DNA from: Paguma larvata
Lineage: Eukaryota; Chordata; Mammalia; Carnivora; Viverridae
Direction: 5' to 3'
DNA length: 64,000 nt
Assembly: GCA_030068075.1 (NCBI GenBank)
Contig: CM057826.1
Coordinates: 111,934,746-111,998,745 of the forward strand
Below the pieces are notes generated by a model. That model did not search any database and was not told where the DNA came from. It saw only the letters and a program-made list of their open reading frames with translations. The translations under genes and the position numbers were made by a program. This document shows, piece by piece, positions 42,798 to 53,365 of this stretch; positions within the stretch are counted from its first letter, which is position 1; each line of letters opens with the position of its first letter.

Positions 42798-42925
42798 CGT
42801 CTGTTAAAGACGATAATAATAGTACCTAACTCATGTACCTTCACAACAACCCTATGAGGTAATATGTATAAAGCACTGAAAACAGTGTTTGGAAAAGCTC
42901 ATGGACGTTAGCCGTTGTCACTAGT
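42798..42925 (-). mobile_element. Second MIR piece, antisense
   Basis: 'ctgttaaagacgataataatagtacctaactc' and 'gtataaagcactgaaaacagtgtttgg' repeat MIR regions already passed in the preceding copy, so this is a second MIR in tandem. Confidence 0.7.
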
Positions 42926-42929
42926 GCTC

Positions 42930-42988
42930 TTACTGCTATTATTACTATTCCCACCATCACCACTACCATCACTACTATTACCACTATT
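42930..42988. repeat. Imperfect (TAY/CAY) trinucleotide tract
   Basis: Runs of tat/tac/cac/cat triplets, e.g. 'ccaccatcaccactaccatc'. Confidence 0.8.
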
Positions 42989-43132
42989 GATGTTGTTGTC
43001 ATGATTCAAAAATAAATTCAATCCAGAAGATCAATACTGTCCAACCAGTATGTTGCAGACTTTGAGGTAGGGCCCTGACAAGGAGAATTTAGCCCTGATA
43101 TTAATTATAGCTTATACTACTATGAAAAAATT

Positions 43133-43172
43133 GTACATGTGTGTGTGTGCTCGCGCATGCGTGCTCACGTGA
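43133..43172. repeat. Alternating purine-pyrimidine tract
   Basis: 'gtacatgtgtgtgtgtgc' then 'cgcgcatgcgtgc' and 'cacgtg' alternate almost without breaks for 40 bp, with CG and TG steps that favour left-handed DNA. Confidence 0.75.
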
Positions 43173-43441
43173 GCTTTGCTTTCCCTGCCCCAGGTCTACT
43201 CATGCCCTTCTCGAGCTGGATGCCATCCCCAGGCTTGCTGAAGAAGGTGTGGTCGAAAGCTCTAGCCCAAGCTTAGAAAGAACAGCCATCATTTGAGAAT
43301 TCAGTACATCCTATGATCTTACTTCTCTGGTCTTAAGCCTTAGTATGTTTATTTTTATTAGACTGTATGTTTCTTGCTAAAAAGCAAATGTTGATGGATG
43401 GGCTCTAGAGGAGTTAGTCCTTTATTTAAAATACGGGGCAA

Positions 43442-43650
43442 ACAGAGAAGAAGGAAGACATGACATGAGAGACTCTCAAAGAATAAGAAAGAACTGAGGG
43501 GAGAGATGGGTGTGGGAGGGGGGAGAGTGGGTGGTGGGCACAGAGGAGGGCGCTCGTTGGATTGAGCACTGGGTGTTGTATAAAAACCAACTTGACAATA
43601 AACTATTAAAAAAAATAAAGGATTTAGAAAATAAAAAAAATAAATAAAAT
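43442..43650 (+). mobile_element. Feliform L1 3' end, strongly 5'-truncated
   Basis: Short young-type copy: 'acatgagagactctcaaag', 'ggggagagtgggtggtgggc', 'gagcactgggtgttgtataaaaacc', 'aacttgacaataaac', A-rich tail. The flanks 'aaaatacggggcaa' (43428-43441) and 'aaaatatggggcaa' (43651-43664) differ by one base. Confidence 0.93.
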
Positions 43651-43664
43651 AAAATATGGGGCAA

Positions 43665-44174
43665 GGGTAGCTCTCTTGGGAGCATCTGCTTCATTGAAAC
43701 TAGACAGATGCCCCCTGCCACGGCCCCACCGTCCAATGTCATATCTTGCAAAAATATTTCTGTTGACATTGACCTCCAGCAAACATCAGCAATCCTATAA
43801 ATGCCATTATAATTTTTTTTGTACCACCCAGCCCTGTGCTTTGGAAGGCAATAAATTTTATCCTTTGTTGCTATATAACTTGCACTGAATGTGCCACTTG
43901 CTATTTGTCTATAGTTTGTAGATTATGAAACAGCAGCCCCGCTGATAGACCTTTGTAAAGGAAGCTATGCCAAGGGCTCACAGTGGCTGGAAGTCCAAAC
44001 TTGGCCCAAATATTCTCCCATATCCTATACCTAGAGCCAAGACTAAAGTGGAATACTCAAAAATGATTTTTATGGTATGCACATGTCAGTAATTCATAGG
44101 TACTGGATGGTATTTTCAACACAACTCTCCTTTGCTGTAGTGGTGGTTGCAGAAATTGGGAATTGGAGACCATC
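43665..44174. other. Unique sequence
   Basis: No feature assigned. Confidence 0.4.
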
Positions 44175-44370
44175 TTCATAGGTTACTGTGTGTTCTCAAA
44201 CAAGTTATTTACCTTTCTAAGCCTCGATCGAGTTCCCCAGCAATAAATGTGTGTAGAAGTAGAACCAGCCTCATAATACTGCTTGAGAATTAGATGAAAG
44301 AATGCATTTCGATTTCGTGACCCCATCTGTGACACAAAGTGCTCAAAGAAGTGTTAGTCGCCACTACTTT
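44175..44370 (-). mobile_element. MIR, antisense
   Basis: 'caaacaagttatttacctttctaagcctcgatc' and 'cataatactgcttgagaattagatgaaag' then 'aagtgctcaaagaagtgttag' match the MIR complement. Confidence 0.75.
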
Positions 44371-44809
44371 CTCTTTACTGGTTTGCATATTTATGAACTT
44401 CTTATATTTAGTAAATTTTATCGATGTTTTCTCTACTGGTGATTATAGTGTGATAGTGATGGTGGTATGAATGCTGTTATTGTTCAGGGTAATAATTATA
44501 AATTGTACTATTCTTGTTTTATGAAACCTTTTATGTTTCCCTTTATTTCTCTGCAAGGTTGCTGTTTATTCCCCATTTCAAGGCCAGAGTCACTGTGGCA
44601 GTTCCAAATCCTGCCTCCTTGCTATTTCTGTCCCTTCTTCCTATCTGTCAACTGTCCCTTGGTTTTCACTTACTGTGCAGAGGAGCAGGAGTTTCTGTGA
44701 GTTTGGAGCTGGAAGCCAGAAGCATAACTCGGAATATTATCACTTAGCAGTTCTGGGCATTTTTGTAAAGGAGGACTTTGCAAACCTTTTCATGAGTATA
44801 TGTTTGTTA
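44371..44809. other. Unique sequence
   Basis: Two overlapping 77-codon frames (44467-44700, 44514-44747) have no domain features. Confidence 0.4.
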
Positions 44810-44825
44810 GAAATTCTTTTTTTCT

Positions 44826-45019
44826 GAGGCACCTGGGTACCTCCATCGGTTAAGCATCCAACTTCAGCTCAGGTCATGATCTCACGGATTCAAGCCCCAT
44901 GTCGGGCTCAGCGCTGACAGCTCAGAGCTTGGAGCCTGCTTCATGTGCTTCCCTCTCTCTCTTCCCCTTCCCTGCTCTCTCTCTCTCTCTCTCTCAAAAA
45001 TAAATAAACATTTATAAAA
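44826..45019 (+). mobile_element. SINEC, perfect 16-bp target-site duplication
   Basis: Copy from 'gaggcacctgggtacctcc' to the A-rich tail. The flank beginning 'agaaattctttt' repeats exactly for 16 bp at 44810-44825 and 45020-45035. A small deletion lies before 'gattcaagcc'. Confidence 0.95.
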
Positions 45020-45035
45020 AGAAATTCTTTTTTCT

Positions 45036-45525
45036 CTTGAGGTCAAGAAGACATTATTGAAATTCTGATTCTCCTACAGAGCCCTATACTGAGTGGCTTA
45101 CCTCTGACCTTTCACCATAACTGAGGAGCAGAGTAAATGACTGATGATTTCAGCTGCCCTCTTCCCTCCCCGGGTAATGAATGAGTCAGCATCAGGGACT
45201 TTGCCAGGAGGTCTGAGTCATAAATATCCCTGCAATCCATCAAAAATCTCCACAAAAGATTGTTTTTAAACAGTAAATGAGGAAAGAGTCCTTGGACCTT
45301 ATCTTCATCATCATATCACTGGGAGATATTTATGGTTCTAACTTTGGGGTAGGGAAGGAAAGCCATAGCCAACACAATAGATAAAAGAAATGAGCCTGAA
45401 CCCATTGTGAGAGATGATAAACTTCTCATGGAGGAAAGAAACAAAAAATCTCAATGAGCATACCCACTCTGCGCCCACATTTTTGTCCCTCATGTCCTAT
45501 TTCTCCCTTGTCTTTCTAACCTTTA
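45036..45525. other. Repeat-poor block with AP-1-family sites
   Basis: No repeat recognised. It holds the paired AP-1 motifs listed next. Confidence 0.4.
45181..45220 (+). promoter_or_regulatory. Candidate paired AP-1 / NF-E2 sites
   Basis: ATGAGTCAGCA (45181-45191) matches the NF-E2/Maf-family consensus, and a second TGAGTCA lies at 45214-45220, 32 bp downstream. Motifs this short also occur by chance; the pairing in repeat-free DNA is why they are listed. Confidence 0.3.
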
Positions 45526-45529
45526 TTAA

Positions 45530-45755
45530 GGACTCAGCAGCTGGCAGCTCCTTTATTTGCATTATCTCACTGAATCCTCACAACTAAGCTATAAAACAGG
45601 AAAGATTTTCTTCATTGTTTACCGAGGAGGAAATTGGGAATAAGAGTGACTGACACTCCCAAGATCTAACAGTTAATATGTGGCAGAACTGTGCTTTGAC
45701 CCCGGATCCTTCTGACTTCAAAGCCCAAGCTCTTAATTACTTGGTTATCCTCTCT
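45530..45755 (+). mobile_element. MIR, near full length
   Basis: 'ggactcagcagctggcagctcc', 'tgcattatctcactgaatcctcacaac', 'cgaggaggaaattgggaataagag', 'ttaatatgtggcagaactgtg', 'tctgacttcaaagccc' follow MIR throughout. Confidence 0.88.
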
Positions 45756-45759
45756 GGGA

Positions 45760-46875
45760 GGCCAGGGAAAGTGAAGAGGGAAAGGAGAATATATAGAAAT
45801 GCAAGCTGACCTTCTCTCTGCTATATAAGATGCTAATTATTGAACAACAGATGTAGTATGGTATAAAATCTCTGGCAAAATGATTTTATTTTTCTGCCAA
45901 GTGCTATAAAAAGAGAGCTCCTAAACTGGTACCGTAGGACCCTGAAAAGTCACAGCAGCAGGCTGTATTCCTGGGATGCACACAACATCAACCGCCCAGC
46001 CGCAACACACATTTTTCAGACACTTACAATGCCTGCAATTGCAATAATTATATACACCTGAAGGTGCCCTGGTTTCACTTCATCCATTCTAGCTAAGTGG
46101 AGCGCAGTCTGCCATCAGGGATGCCTTTGTGATATGTATAATATTTTATTTATGAGAAGATTAGCAAAATATGATTGTTGGATTTGCTAATAAAGAGGCA
46201 ATTGGAAAAGGAGCCAGCTGGCATGCCGCATGTAGCTCCGGCAGGAAGACACGTCTGATCTGTGTTTTTCTCTCCAAACTCACACCTTGTAGGTGCCTAG
46301 AGCTTCCCCCCTCCCCCTTTCCACTAAGCGCCTCAAAGACCTCGTCAGTTTCTTCTGAAAATGCAGAGAGTATCTCTGTCTACATTTCCTGATCAGACTC
46401 CCCATGACTCTTCACGCTGTTCTTTCTAATGATAAAAGTTAGTCTTACACCCGTGTTGGGAGCATGACTTCGTCCGGTTGGGAAGGACAGGAGGGCAGTG
46501 TGAACCACTGTTGGGTTTTCTGGAATCCAGCAAGACCCACAGAGACTGGTTAACCCTGAGCAAAGGGGTGCGGACAGAACATGATCTCCGAGCCCCATTC
46601 TCTCTCTTGGTGCAAACAGACACACTTCCGTTTTCACTGCCTAATAATAATTCTTGTTTCTAAATATGGAAGAAGAGTCTCATTTCAAAATATTCCAAGT
46701 ATGGGAGTCATGCAGGGCAGGACAGATAATGCTGTAGGTTAAACTTTATGTTTCATTCCCACTTCTGAACTCTAAAAGATAATCGTCACTAAAATCAATG
46801 TCTCTCCCTTCCATCTTTGCTTTCCTTTTGTTGAGAGTCATTGCATTTCTTTAAGTGAGTTATTTTGTAATAGTT
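45760..46875. other. Repeat-poor block, candidate conserved non-coding
   Basis: 1.1 kb with no transposon trace. 45826-46220 has several TAAT/ATTA cores ('gctaattattgaac', 'gcaataattatatac', 'tttgctaataaag') and an E-box pair ('cagctg', 'catatg'-like). No exon seen. Confidence 0.4.
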
Positions 46876-46879
46876 AAAA

Positions 46880-47005
46880 TTATACATGCCCATTATAGAA
46901 AACTGAGAAAATTATCTCAATGAAGCAAAAAGCAAAATTTAAAGCCTCATAATCTTGCCCTTTGAGCCTTAATACACTTCCTTCCTGTTCTTATTTAACT
47001 TAATG
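46880..47005 (+). mobile_element. Possible L1M 3' region scrap
   Basis: 'ttatagaaaactgagaaaattatc' and 'aagcctcataatcttgccc' recall the same old L1M segment as at 6670. Confidence 0.35.
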
Positions 47006-47549
47006 CATATGTTTCACATAGTTGAGGGGATCCACATTCTTCAAAATGAAGGGAAGTGGCTCTGAGCTAATACACTGAGACCTTGTTCTTGCCACTGTTT
47101 TCTATGGAGTGAAATTCAGTATACAATTAGTAAATTTTGAATTTAGATATTTTAGAAAATGAGTTCCAAAAGGACCCCTTTGTAGAGCTGCCTCACAAAT
47201 GGAGTGTGCCCGTTCTTTAGGATGAAACCTAACCCTCAGTCATTCAACCCTTACTCACTTGTGGAAACATCTCCATGAATCAGAGCCGGTCTCACCATAG
47301 TGTGCGTTATGGTTAGAAGGACATGTAAGTCACCCTGTGCACACATCTACTTAGCCACAGAACATGCTTTTCCTTTTGGAATCTGGAATTTTATATAGCC
47401 CTGTATGCATCCTGAGGATTGCCCAGAGACATTTATGAACATAATGGACTTTGGGTCATTTACACAGCAAAGGAGAGTGTGGGAAACACCTCATAGTTTT
47501 CTTAAGTGAGATCCCATGAGCCTGAGATTCAGAACCTTGTCATTAAGAT
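47006..47549. other. Unique sequence
   Basis: Nothing recognised. Confidence 0.4.
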
Positions 47550-47792
47550 GCTGACTCAAGGATCGGACTGTCTGGGTTTGAATCTTGGCTCCACTACTAA
47601 GTAACTTTAGGATGTTAGGCAAGTTACCTAGACTTCCTAAGCCTCAGTTTCTTTCTTTGCAATTCAAATAATAGTACCAGCTTATAGGTATGTTATTAGA
47701 GTGTGTTATGAGTGAGTTCATGCATATATGGTGCTTTAAAAACACCTACATATTGATGAGTAAATATTGTTTGCATCGTTATCAACAATCAC
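47550..47792 (-). mobile_element. MIR, antisense, near full length
   Basis: 'ggactgtctgggtttgaatcttggctccactac', 'ggcaagttacctagacttcctaagcctcagtttc' and 'gtgagttcatgcatatatgg' match the complement of MIR. Confidence 0.88.
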
Positions 47793-47799
47793 GTATGTC

Positions 47800-47960
47800 T
47801 GTTTGTACTCAGCTACATCCCTTTCCACGTGATCCCCCAAAATCTCTCTCTCTTGAACTCTAAATCTTCTGGGGGCAAAAATTCTTGTGCTCACTTCTAT
47901 TGTCTGGTGCAGCTAAGACACTACTTGGTTTGACATAGGTGTTTATTACTTGGCTCAAAT
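47800..47960 (+). mobile_element. L2 3' end remnant
   Basis: 'cttgaactctaaatcttctgggggc' through 'cataggtgtttattac' weakly follows the L2 3' end. Confidence 0.45.
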
Positions 47961-48286
47961 TGGCTAAAATCCCAGTTTTCCTCCAGCTCTTTGGTGTCCT
48001 AGTGATGACTTAACTCCAGGCTATGTGTAGGGTAGGTGTATAATGGCGGAGAAGGAAGCCTCATTGGATGGTACCGCTGTTTGCCCACCCCCACACCCAA
48101 CACCAGTTCTTCCCCTTTAACTCCTGATTGCCTCAAGAGAGGGAAGGAGAGCCCATGAAAACCAGGAGCTGTTGCTCAGATTTGTTTCTTAATTACACAC
48201 TATTCCTTCTTCCTCTGACATAGCAGCCCTTTGGTATTTTACAAAGGAGACCTCACTGCTTCGAAGTTACCCATTCATAGCTTCCT
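47961..48286. other. Unique sequence
   Basis: Nothing recognised. Confidence 0.35.
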
Positions 48287-48500
48287 TGTCCTAATGTTCT
48301 GTGCTAGGCATAAGGGAGTGAACGAAGAAGGCACAGGCTCTGACCTTTTAGGGTCTGATGGCAAAGCTTTACCAGTAGATGGTAAGTATGAGTGGGATAG
48401 GTTGTATGTTAGGAGATTCAGAGTGCCATGGGAGTGTTAGAAAAGTCATCTAATGATTTTGAAAAGTGAGGAAGGCCAGTTATTTAGCTTTGGTACAAAG
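48287..48500 (-). mobile_element. L2 remnant, antisense
   Basis: 'tgttctgtgctaggcataagggagtgaacgaag' and 'aggctctgaccttttagggtc' resemble the L2 complement. Confidence 0.55.
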
Positions 48501-49685
48501 CAAGATTCCCCTTAATAAGTATAGAGTAGGGAAGGTATGATGGGCTTGAAGATTGCCTTATTCCTACACACTCTTGTATTTTCTGTGCTGAGAAGAGGGT
48601 AGTACATTAAAAATCGGGTTATTTCTTCTAACTCAGTGTGTTGTGGTCAACTCGTACCACCTTCAGCATATGGAGAAATTAAGGCAATTTCCTCTCAAGA
48701 CAGGCTTTCTGACATCGAGATGCACACATGCATATCCAAACTTCGAGACACCTGCATCCATTTCCCTGGGGCTGGTTATTTTTCCCTGTGAAATGCTTTT
48801 TTTTCCCCTTTCTCATAGTGTAGTGACAGAAAGATATAGTTTCTTTATGCTGTGTTTTTACTTTCTATTTTCCTGATAAAACTATATCACTGCAGAGGAA
48901 CTCAAATCTAATCTTCAATATATTTAGCATGAAAGCAATAAAAAGCATTAATTCACTCCAGAAAGAGCAAAATACAGTCGGGTACTCAAAGAAAGAATCA
49001 CCATGGAAACTGTTTTCTTGAGATTCTGTACTCTCCAGGCTCCAGGCACGACTAAGTGAAGAAAGGAAGGCAAAGGGAAGAGAAGAAATAGCCTGCCCTT
49101 TCTGTTGTCACTAAAATGCTGCAGAGGAATTGCCATGAATTATTGATTACATGAGTAGAAGTATATATGAATTAAAATTGTTAAACTGGTGTCTTTTCAG
49201 TGAGTGTCTAAGAGCACGCGGAGAACGTGTTCCTCAGTGTTCCCCCTTCCTTGCTGTCAAATCCTATTGAGCAATCAAAGAGCTATCCTAAGGTCAAAAG
49301 TTGGCAGAGAAGCATGAGGAATTAGGATGATTAAAGAATTCTGGGAGCTGGAAGTAAAGGACCACGATTTTGCATACCACTCCCACACACACTTGCCTTT
49401 GTGTACCGTGTCAAGATGGTTATGGTTTCAGAATTTTTTCAAAGATATTAAATATGTAAAGATCAGAGGCCAGCTCTTGCCTTTGGGACCGTGGTAATGG
49501 GATGTGATGGAATTTCCCAAAGGAATTTCTTTTGGATTAAATTCATTCTGTGTTTATGTGCCGTGTATGCATCCGTCTCACAATGCACCCACTTTTTTTT
49601 TTTTTGCCTTCTCCATTTTTACCAATTCATAGGTTTTCCTTCCTGAAACTATACATCTCCATTGAATATCTCTGACAATAATATC
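48501..49685. other. Unique sequence
   Basis: No repeat or gene recognised in 1.2 kb. Poly-T at 49592-49604. Confidence 0.4.
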
Positions 49686-49689
49686 TGCC

Positions 49690-49985
49690 TTGTGTTAAAT
49701 GTTTCCTGTGAGTTAGTCACTGGGCTGAATCCTTTGCCTGATACTATGAAGAGCATGGACTTTTATTTGGATAAGATTGTTCTTTCTAGCAAAATGACTA
49801 ACTCAGGGTTCACTAATAAAATAATCATGTCCTTATGTAATTCTCACAACAACCCTAATGAGAAAGTCCCCATTATAGAGATGAGGAAGCAGAGTTTGGT
49901 GATGACAGCTGAGTACAGTTGATCAAAGAGGCACTGAATTGTGAAACCTGGCTTTGAAACCATGTATGAATCCTATGTCCATGGT
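49690..49985 (+). mobile_element. MIR with internal extra sequence
   Basis: 'gagttagtcactgggctgaatc' on the left and 'gtaattctcacaacaaccctaatgag', 'cattatagagatgaggaagcagag' on the right. The middle holds an insertion of about 80 bp. Confidence 0.65.
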
Positions 49986-50099
49986 TTTAACAGCGACCCT
50001 GAGGTTTCGTCCTAGGTGACACAGACAACCTGTTATTTGTTTTCTCTCTGCAAGCTCATAACTGCCAAGGGTCTAAGCACATAGATAAGCCGTCGTTAT

Positions 50100-50505
50100 A
50101 TTCATAACAAGTACATGTTTAGAATCCACCATTGTACCAGGTACTATACTAAATATGAAAATCGGATTGAGATAAAGCCTCTGCCTTCAAGGAGCCTACA
50201 GTCTTTAGGAAGTGTTGCCATGTCTGAATAACCAGACACAGTAGTGAAGGGTTCAGAGAAAAGAGAGGTTCATGAGATTCATGACGGGACATTCATCCTG
50301 GTCCTTCCAGAATGGGGAGCACGGTCAAAAGGTCAAAGAGGAAGGAAGAAAAATGAGCAATTAGAGAAGACAGCATGATTTTTAGCATGGAGGTGGGAGT
50401 GAATGACAAGAGTTTGGGAACCCATGAGCAGATCTGAGCATGTGTTTTAGTGAAGTAAATTTGAACAAGGAACTTGACAAGCAGGCCATGAGTGAAGAAC
50501 CTTGA
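50100..50505 (-). mobile_element. L2, antisense
   Basis: 'ttgtaccaggtactatactaaatatg', 'gcctctgccttcaaggagcctacagtcttt', 'agaagacagcatgatttttagcatgg' and 'gaccttgaactctgg'-like parts follow the L2 complement. Confidence 0.7.
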
Positions 50506-50569
50506 ACTCTGGAGCGAGGAAGTCCAGCTATTATCCTTTCAACGCATTAAGCTTTCAAGGGATCTGCTT

Positions 50570-50740
50570 ATTTATATTTAAGTATTAATTACTTAGAGTG
50601 CATTGTTTATTCATGTTTAGATCAATGATTTTTTACATACCTATATACCCTTATCACCATTACCAAGATCAAGGTATAGGACACTTTTAGGATTCTATGC
50701 CCCGTCTGACTGAACTACTCCCAAGATACCACTCTCTGAC
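50570..50740 (+). mobile_element. Possible L1M 3' region scrap
   Basis: 'gatcaatgattttttacatacc' and 'atcaccattaccaagatcaagg' recall the L1M 3' segment. Confidence 0.4.
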
Positions 50741-50884
50741 TTCCATGTGAGTGTTCAAGGGAAGTAATAAGAAAGAAAATGATGCGAATGAGGTTTATAG
50801 AAAAGTTTAATGACTCCTGAGATGTAGCAGTGAGTGTGGAGGGAGACCAGCTAAGAGGATGTTATAAGGTTGACAGACCCTCCC

Positions 50885-51285
50885 TCCATCCATCCCTTTC
50901 TATATGTATTGGATACCTATCGTGTACCATACCCTTACTTTGGGGCTGCAATAGTAGTCAACACATGTCTCTCACTGAGGAGACCCACAAACAAAGAAGC
51001 AGTTACTTTCCACTGTAGTACATGCTGAACTAGAAGGAAGCACAGGTCGCACTTAAAATGGCCTCTAACCCAGAATAATGAACTCAAAGAAGGCTTCCTG
51101 GGGGAAGAGGCTCCCAACCTGAGGCTTGAGGACAAATAGCAGTTAGCTAGACCAAGGGGGAGATTGAGATGGAAATGGTTCCAGGTAGAGAAGTAACATG
51201 TAGAAAGAAATACAGGAGAGAGGTGGCCATGTTGAGAAAGAGGCTTGGACAAGAGAAGAATAGTCACAGACAAGGGGTTTTTCAA
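50885..51285 (-). mobile_element. L2, antisense
   Basis: 'tattggatacctatcgtgtacc' start, 'agaaggcttcctgggggaagaggc', 'acctgaggcttgagg' and 'ttccaggtagagaag' follow the L2 complement. Confidence 0.72.
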
Positions 51286-51719
51286 ATCAGAGAAGTAGCC
51301 AGACTTAGTCACTGATAGCGTATCACGGGAACGATGTCACACCAGGGTTTTTCAGCACCAGCATAGAATCCTGGCAAATGGGTTGTACAACAGTCTGCAT
51401 CTGTTGTTCAGAAAATTTCAGATGCTTCATGTGGCAGGCCTTTGCACTGTTGCTTTTACTGTAAGCAACCCACCTCGTTGTCTGTCATTTCTCTGGAAAG
51501 TTGAGCCAGACAACCAGTCAGGCCATGAGACTTCCATCTATCACCTACTTTTTTAAGATGGAGCAACTTTCTTACATTTTATATATTCTTCATCTCCTTC
51601 CTTCTGGAGTCTAGGCTGTGCTGGTTTGCCAGGGCACCCGTCTCCTCTGGCCTGCCCAGCAGGTTTCTCTGGGTAGTTCTGAGCAAGCCACAGAGGTCAT
51701 ACCACTTCTTTTCCTTTTG
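51286..51719. other. Unique sequence
   Basis: Nothing recognised. Confidence 0.4.
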
Positions 51720-51965
51720 TCTGTCAGCAGATGACTCAGTAGGAAGAATGTGGCCTTCGCAGCCCTGCAGACCTGAGTGAAGGCCTAGTCCTGTCACCAG
51801 CTCTCCTTGTGACCTCAAAAAGTTAACGTTTCTGAGCTTCAGCTTCCTGTTTGGAGATAGTAATACCCACCGTATTAGGTGTGAGTGATTAAAACATAAA
51901 TGCATCAGATCCCCTAGGACAACGTCTAACACATGGTAGGTCTTCCATACCTGTTATCCACACAC
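51720..51965 (-). mobile_element. MIR, antisense (first of a tandem pair)
   Basis: 'ccctgcagacctgagtgaagg', 'ccttgtgacctcaaaaagttaacg' and 'aacacatggtaggtcttcc' match the MIR complement. Confidence 0.82.
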
Positions 51966-51967
51966 AC

Positions 51968-52250
51968 TGATGAAAAGTGGTTAAGAGCGCAGGCAGGTTT
52001 GCCTATGTTGGAAGACTCTGCCAAAGGCTGCTGGGTTATTCTGGGCAAGTCACATAGGGTCTCCTTGCCTTAGTACTCTTATCTGTAAAATGGGAGTGAT
52101 AATAACATCTTCCTCGTGTTTTGATTGCGAGGGTTAAATGAGTGAATGCATGTAGAGGGCTTCCTATAGAGTGTGGGATGTGTGTGTGCATGTGTCTATA
52201 TATCCCCTACTGGTGCTGATATTAATAATAGTAATTATTATTGGTATAGT
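51968..52250 (-). mobile_element. MIR, antisense (second of a tandem pair)
   Basis: 'gaaaagtggttaagagcgcagg', 'gctgggttattctgggcaagtcac', 'tcttatctgtaaaatgggagtgataataac' and 'gagggttaaatgagtgaatgcatg' cover nearly the whole MIR. Confidence 0.88.
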
Positions 52251-52279
52251 ATTTGGTCATAACTATGACAATTGGAGAA

Positions 52280-52400
52280 GAGCCTTTGCCTACTTACTAG
52301 GGTAGTTGCCAAGAGCAGCTAACAAAGAGGTTCAGTGGCTCCGTGCCAGACACAGTGGGCCCCCGATAATGTTTGTTGAATGAATGAGAGCAAAGTGCTT
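52280..52400 (+). mobile_element. L2 3' end remnant
   Basis: Ends with 'gccagacacagtgggcccccgataatgtttgttgaatgaatg', a clear L2 3' terminus. Confidence 0.65.
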
Positions 52401-53225
52401 CTCTCTAAATGCTTCCTGTAAATGTTTCTTCTTAATGATCCGCAGGAGCCTCCACATGGAAGGAAGTGCCAAAGGAGTTCACCGGGTGTCAGCCTGGGCT
52501 CAGGCCTGGTAGATTCTGATTATGTCAAACAAAATAGATTCAGATCGGCCTATTTGGTGCCACTGAAACTGTGCCAGTGAGCAGCAAAATGTGATTTCAT
52601 GTTGGGGCAGTGCCAGAGTCCAGATTTACAGATCAAAGCAAACCCTACCTATTTCAAGTACCCTCTCTCTCCCCTCAATGGGCGTTTCTTACCTCTGAAA
52701 GAGCTTCTGGGTGTTTCACAAAATCAGGCCCCAGATGTTCGAAAGACTTTTGCAGACAAGGTAATCAATCCATTTGGTGGCCAGATGCTGTCTGAAAATT
52801 TCCCTGCTCCAGCTCCGTGAGTTTCTAAATTCATTAGAAACATAAATTAATTAAATCTAATCAACAGTGGGTGATGCAGAAGATTAAACAGTGAAAAACA
52901 AATACATTTCCAACTGGCTCATGTTAGATGCAGAGAAAAACACTCCACTTTGGAGGTGAAAGTCACGTTAACCCTTTGCGTGATATTCTCAAAAAACCTT
53001 GGCCAAATCTGAGACCCCAGGTGAGCCTGTAGTTCTTCCCAAATAAGTCTGCCCTAATGGGTCCATTGACCTTTCAGGAAATAAATCGTGTATTTCTCCG
53101 AGTAAGAGGGTTCTGGAGTGGTCTTACTTTGTTAAGCATTAACAGGAGAAAAATATCCGCCATTCTTTCATCATGAAGGGCCTCTGGAAGTAATTTCTGC
53201 AAGGCATAAAACAGAGTGAAGCCTC
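52401..53225. other. Repeat-poor block, candidate conserved non-coding
   Basis: No transposon trace over 0.8 kb. A TAAT-rich patch at 52830-52865 ('cattagaaacataaattaattaaatctaatc') and an open frame at 52599-52820 (73 codons, no domain) ending near a gtaatc splice-like site at 52760. Not convincing as an exon. Confidence 0.4.
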
Positions 53226-53229
53226 CTTC

Positions 53230-53365
53230 CTTATTTTATACTAGAATAAGTTCCCCGAGGTCCCAGTTCTTGTCTTTCAGTGCCGAATCCCCAACACCCA
53301 GAAGAGTGCCCAGCACATAGTAGGTGCTCAGTGAATAGCTGTTAAATGAATGAATTGTGCATGAA
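53230..53365 (+). mobile_element. L2 3' end
   Basis: 'ttgtctttcagtgccgaatccccaacacccagaagagtgcccagcacatagtaggtgctcagtg' is a well-kept L2 3' end. Confidence 0.85.
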
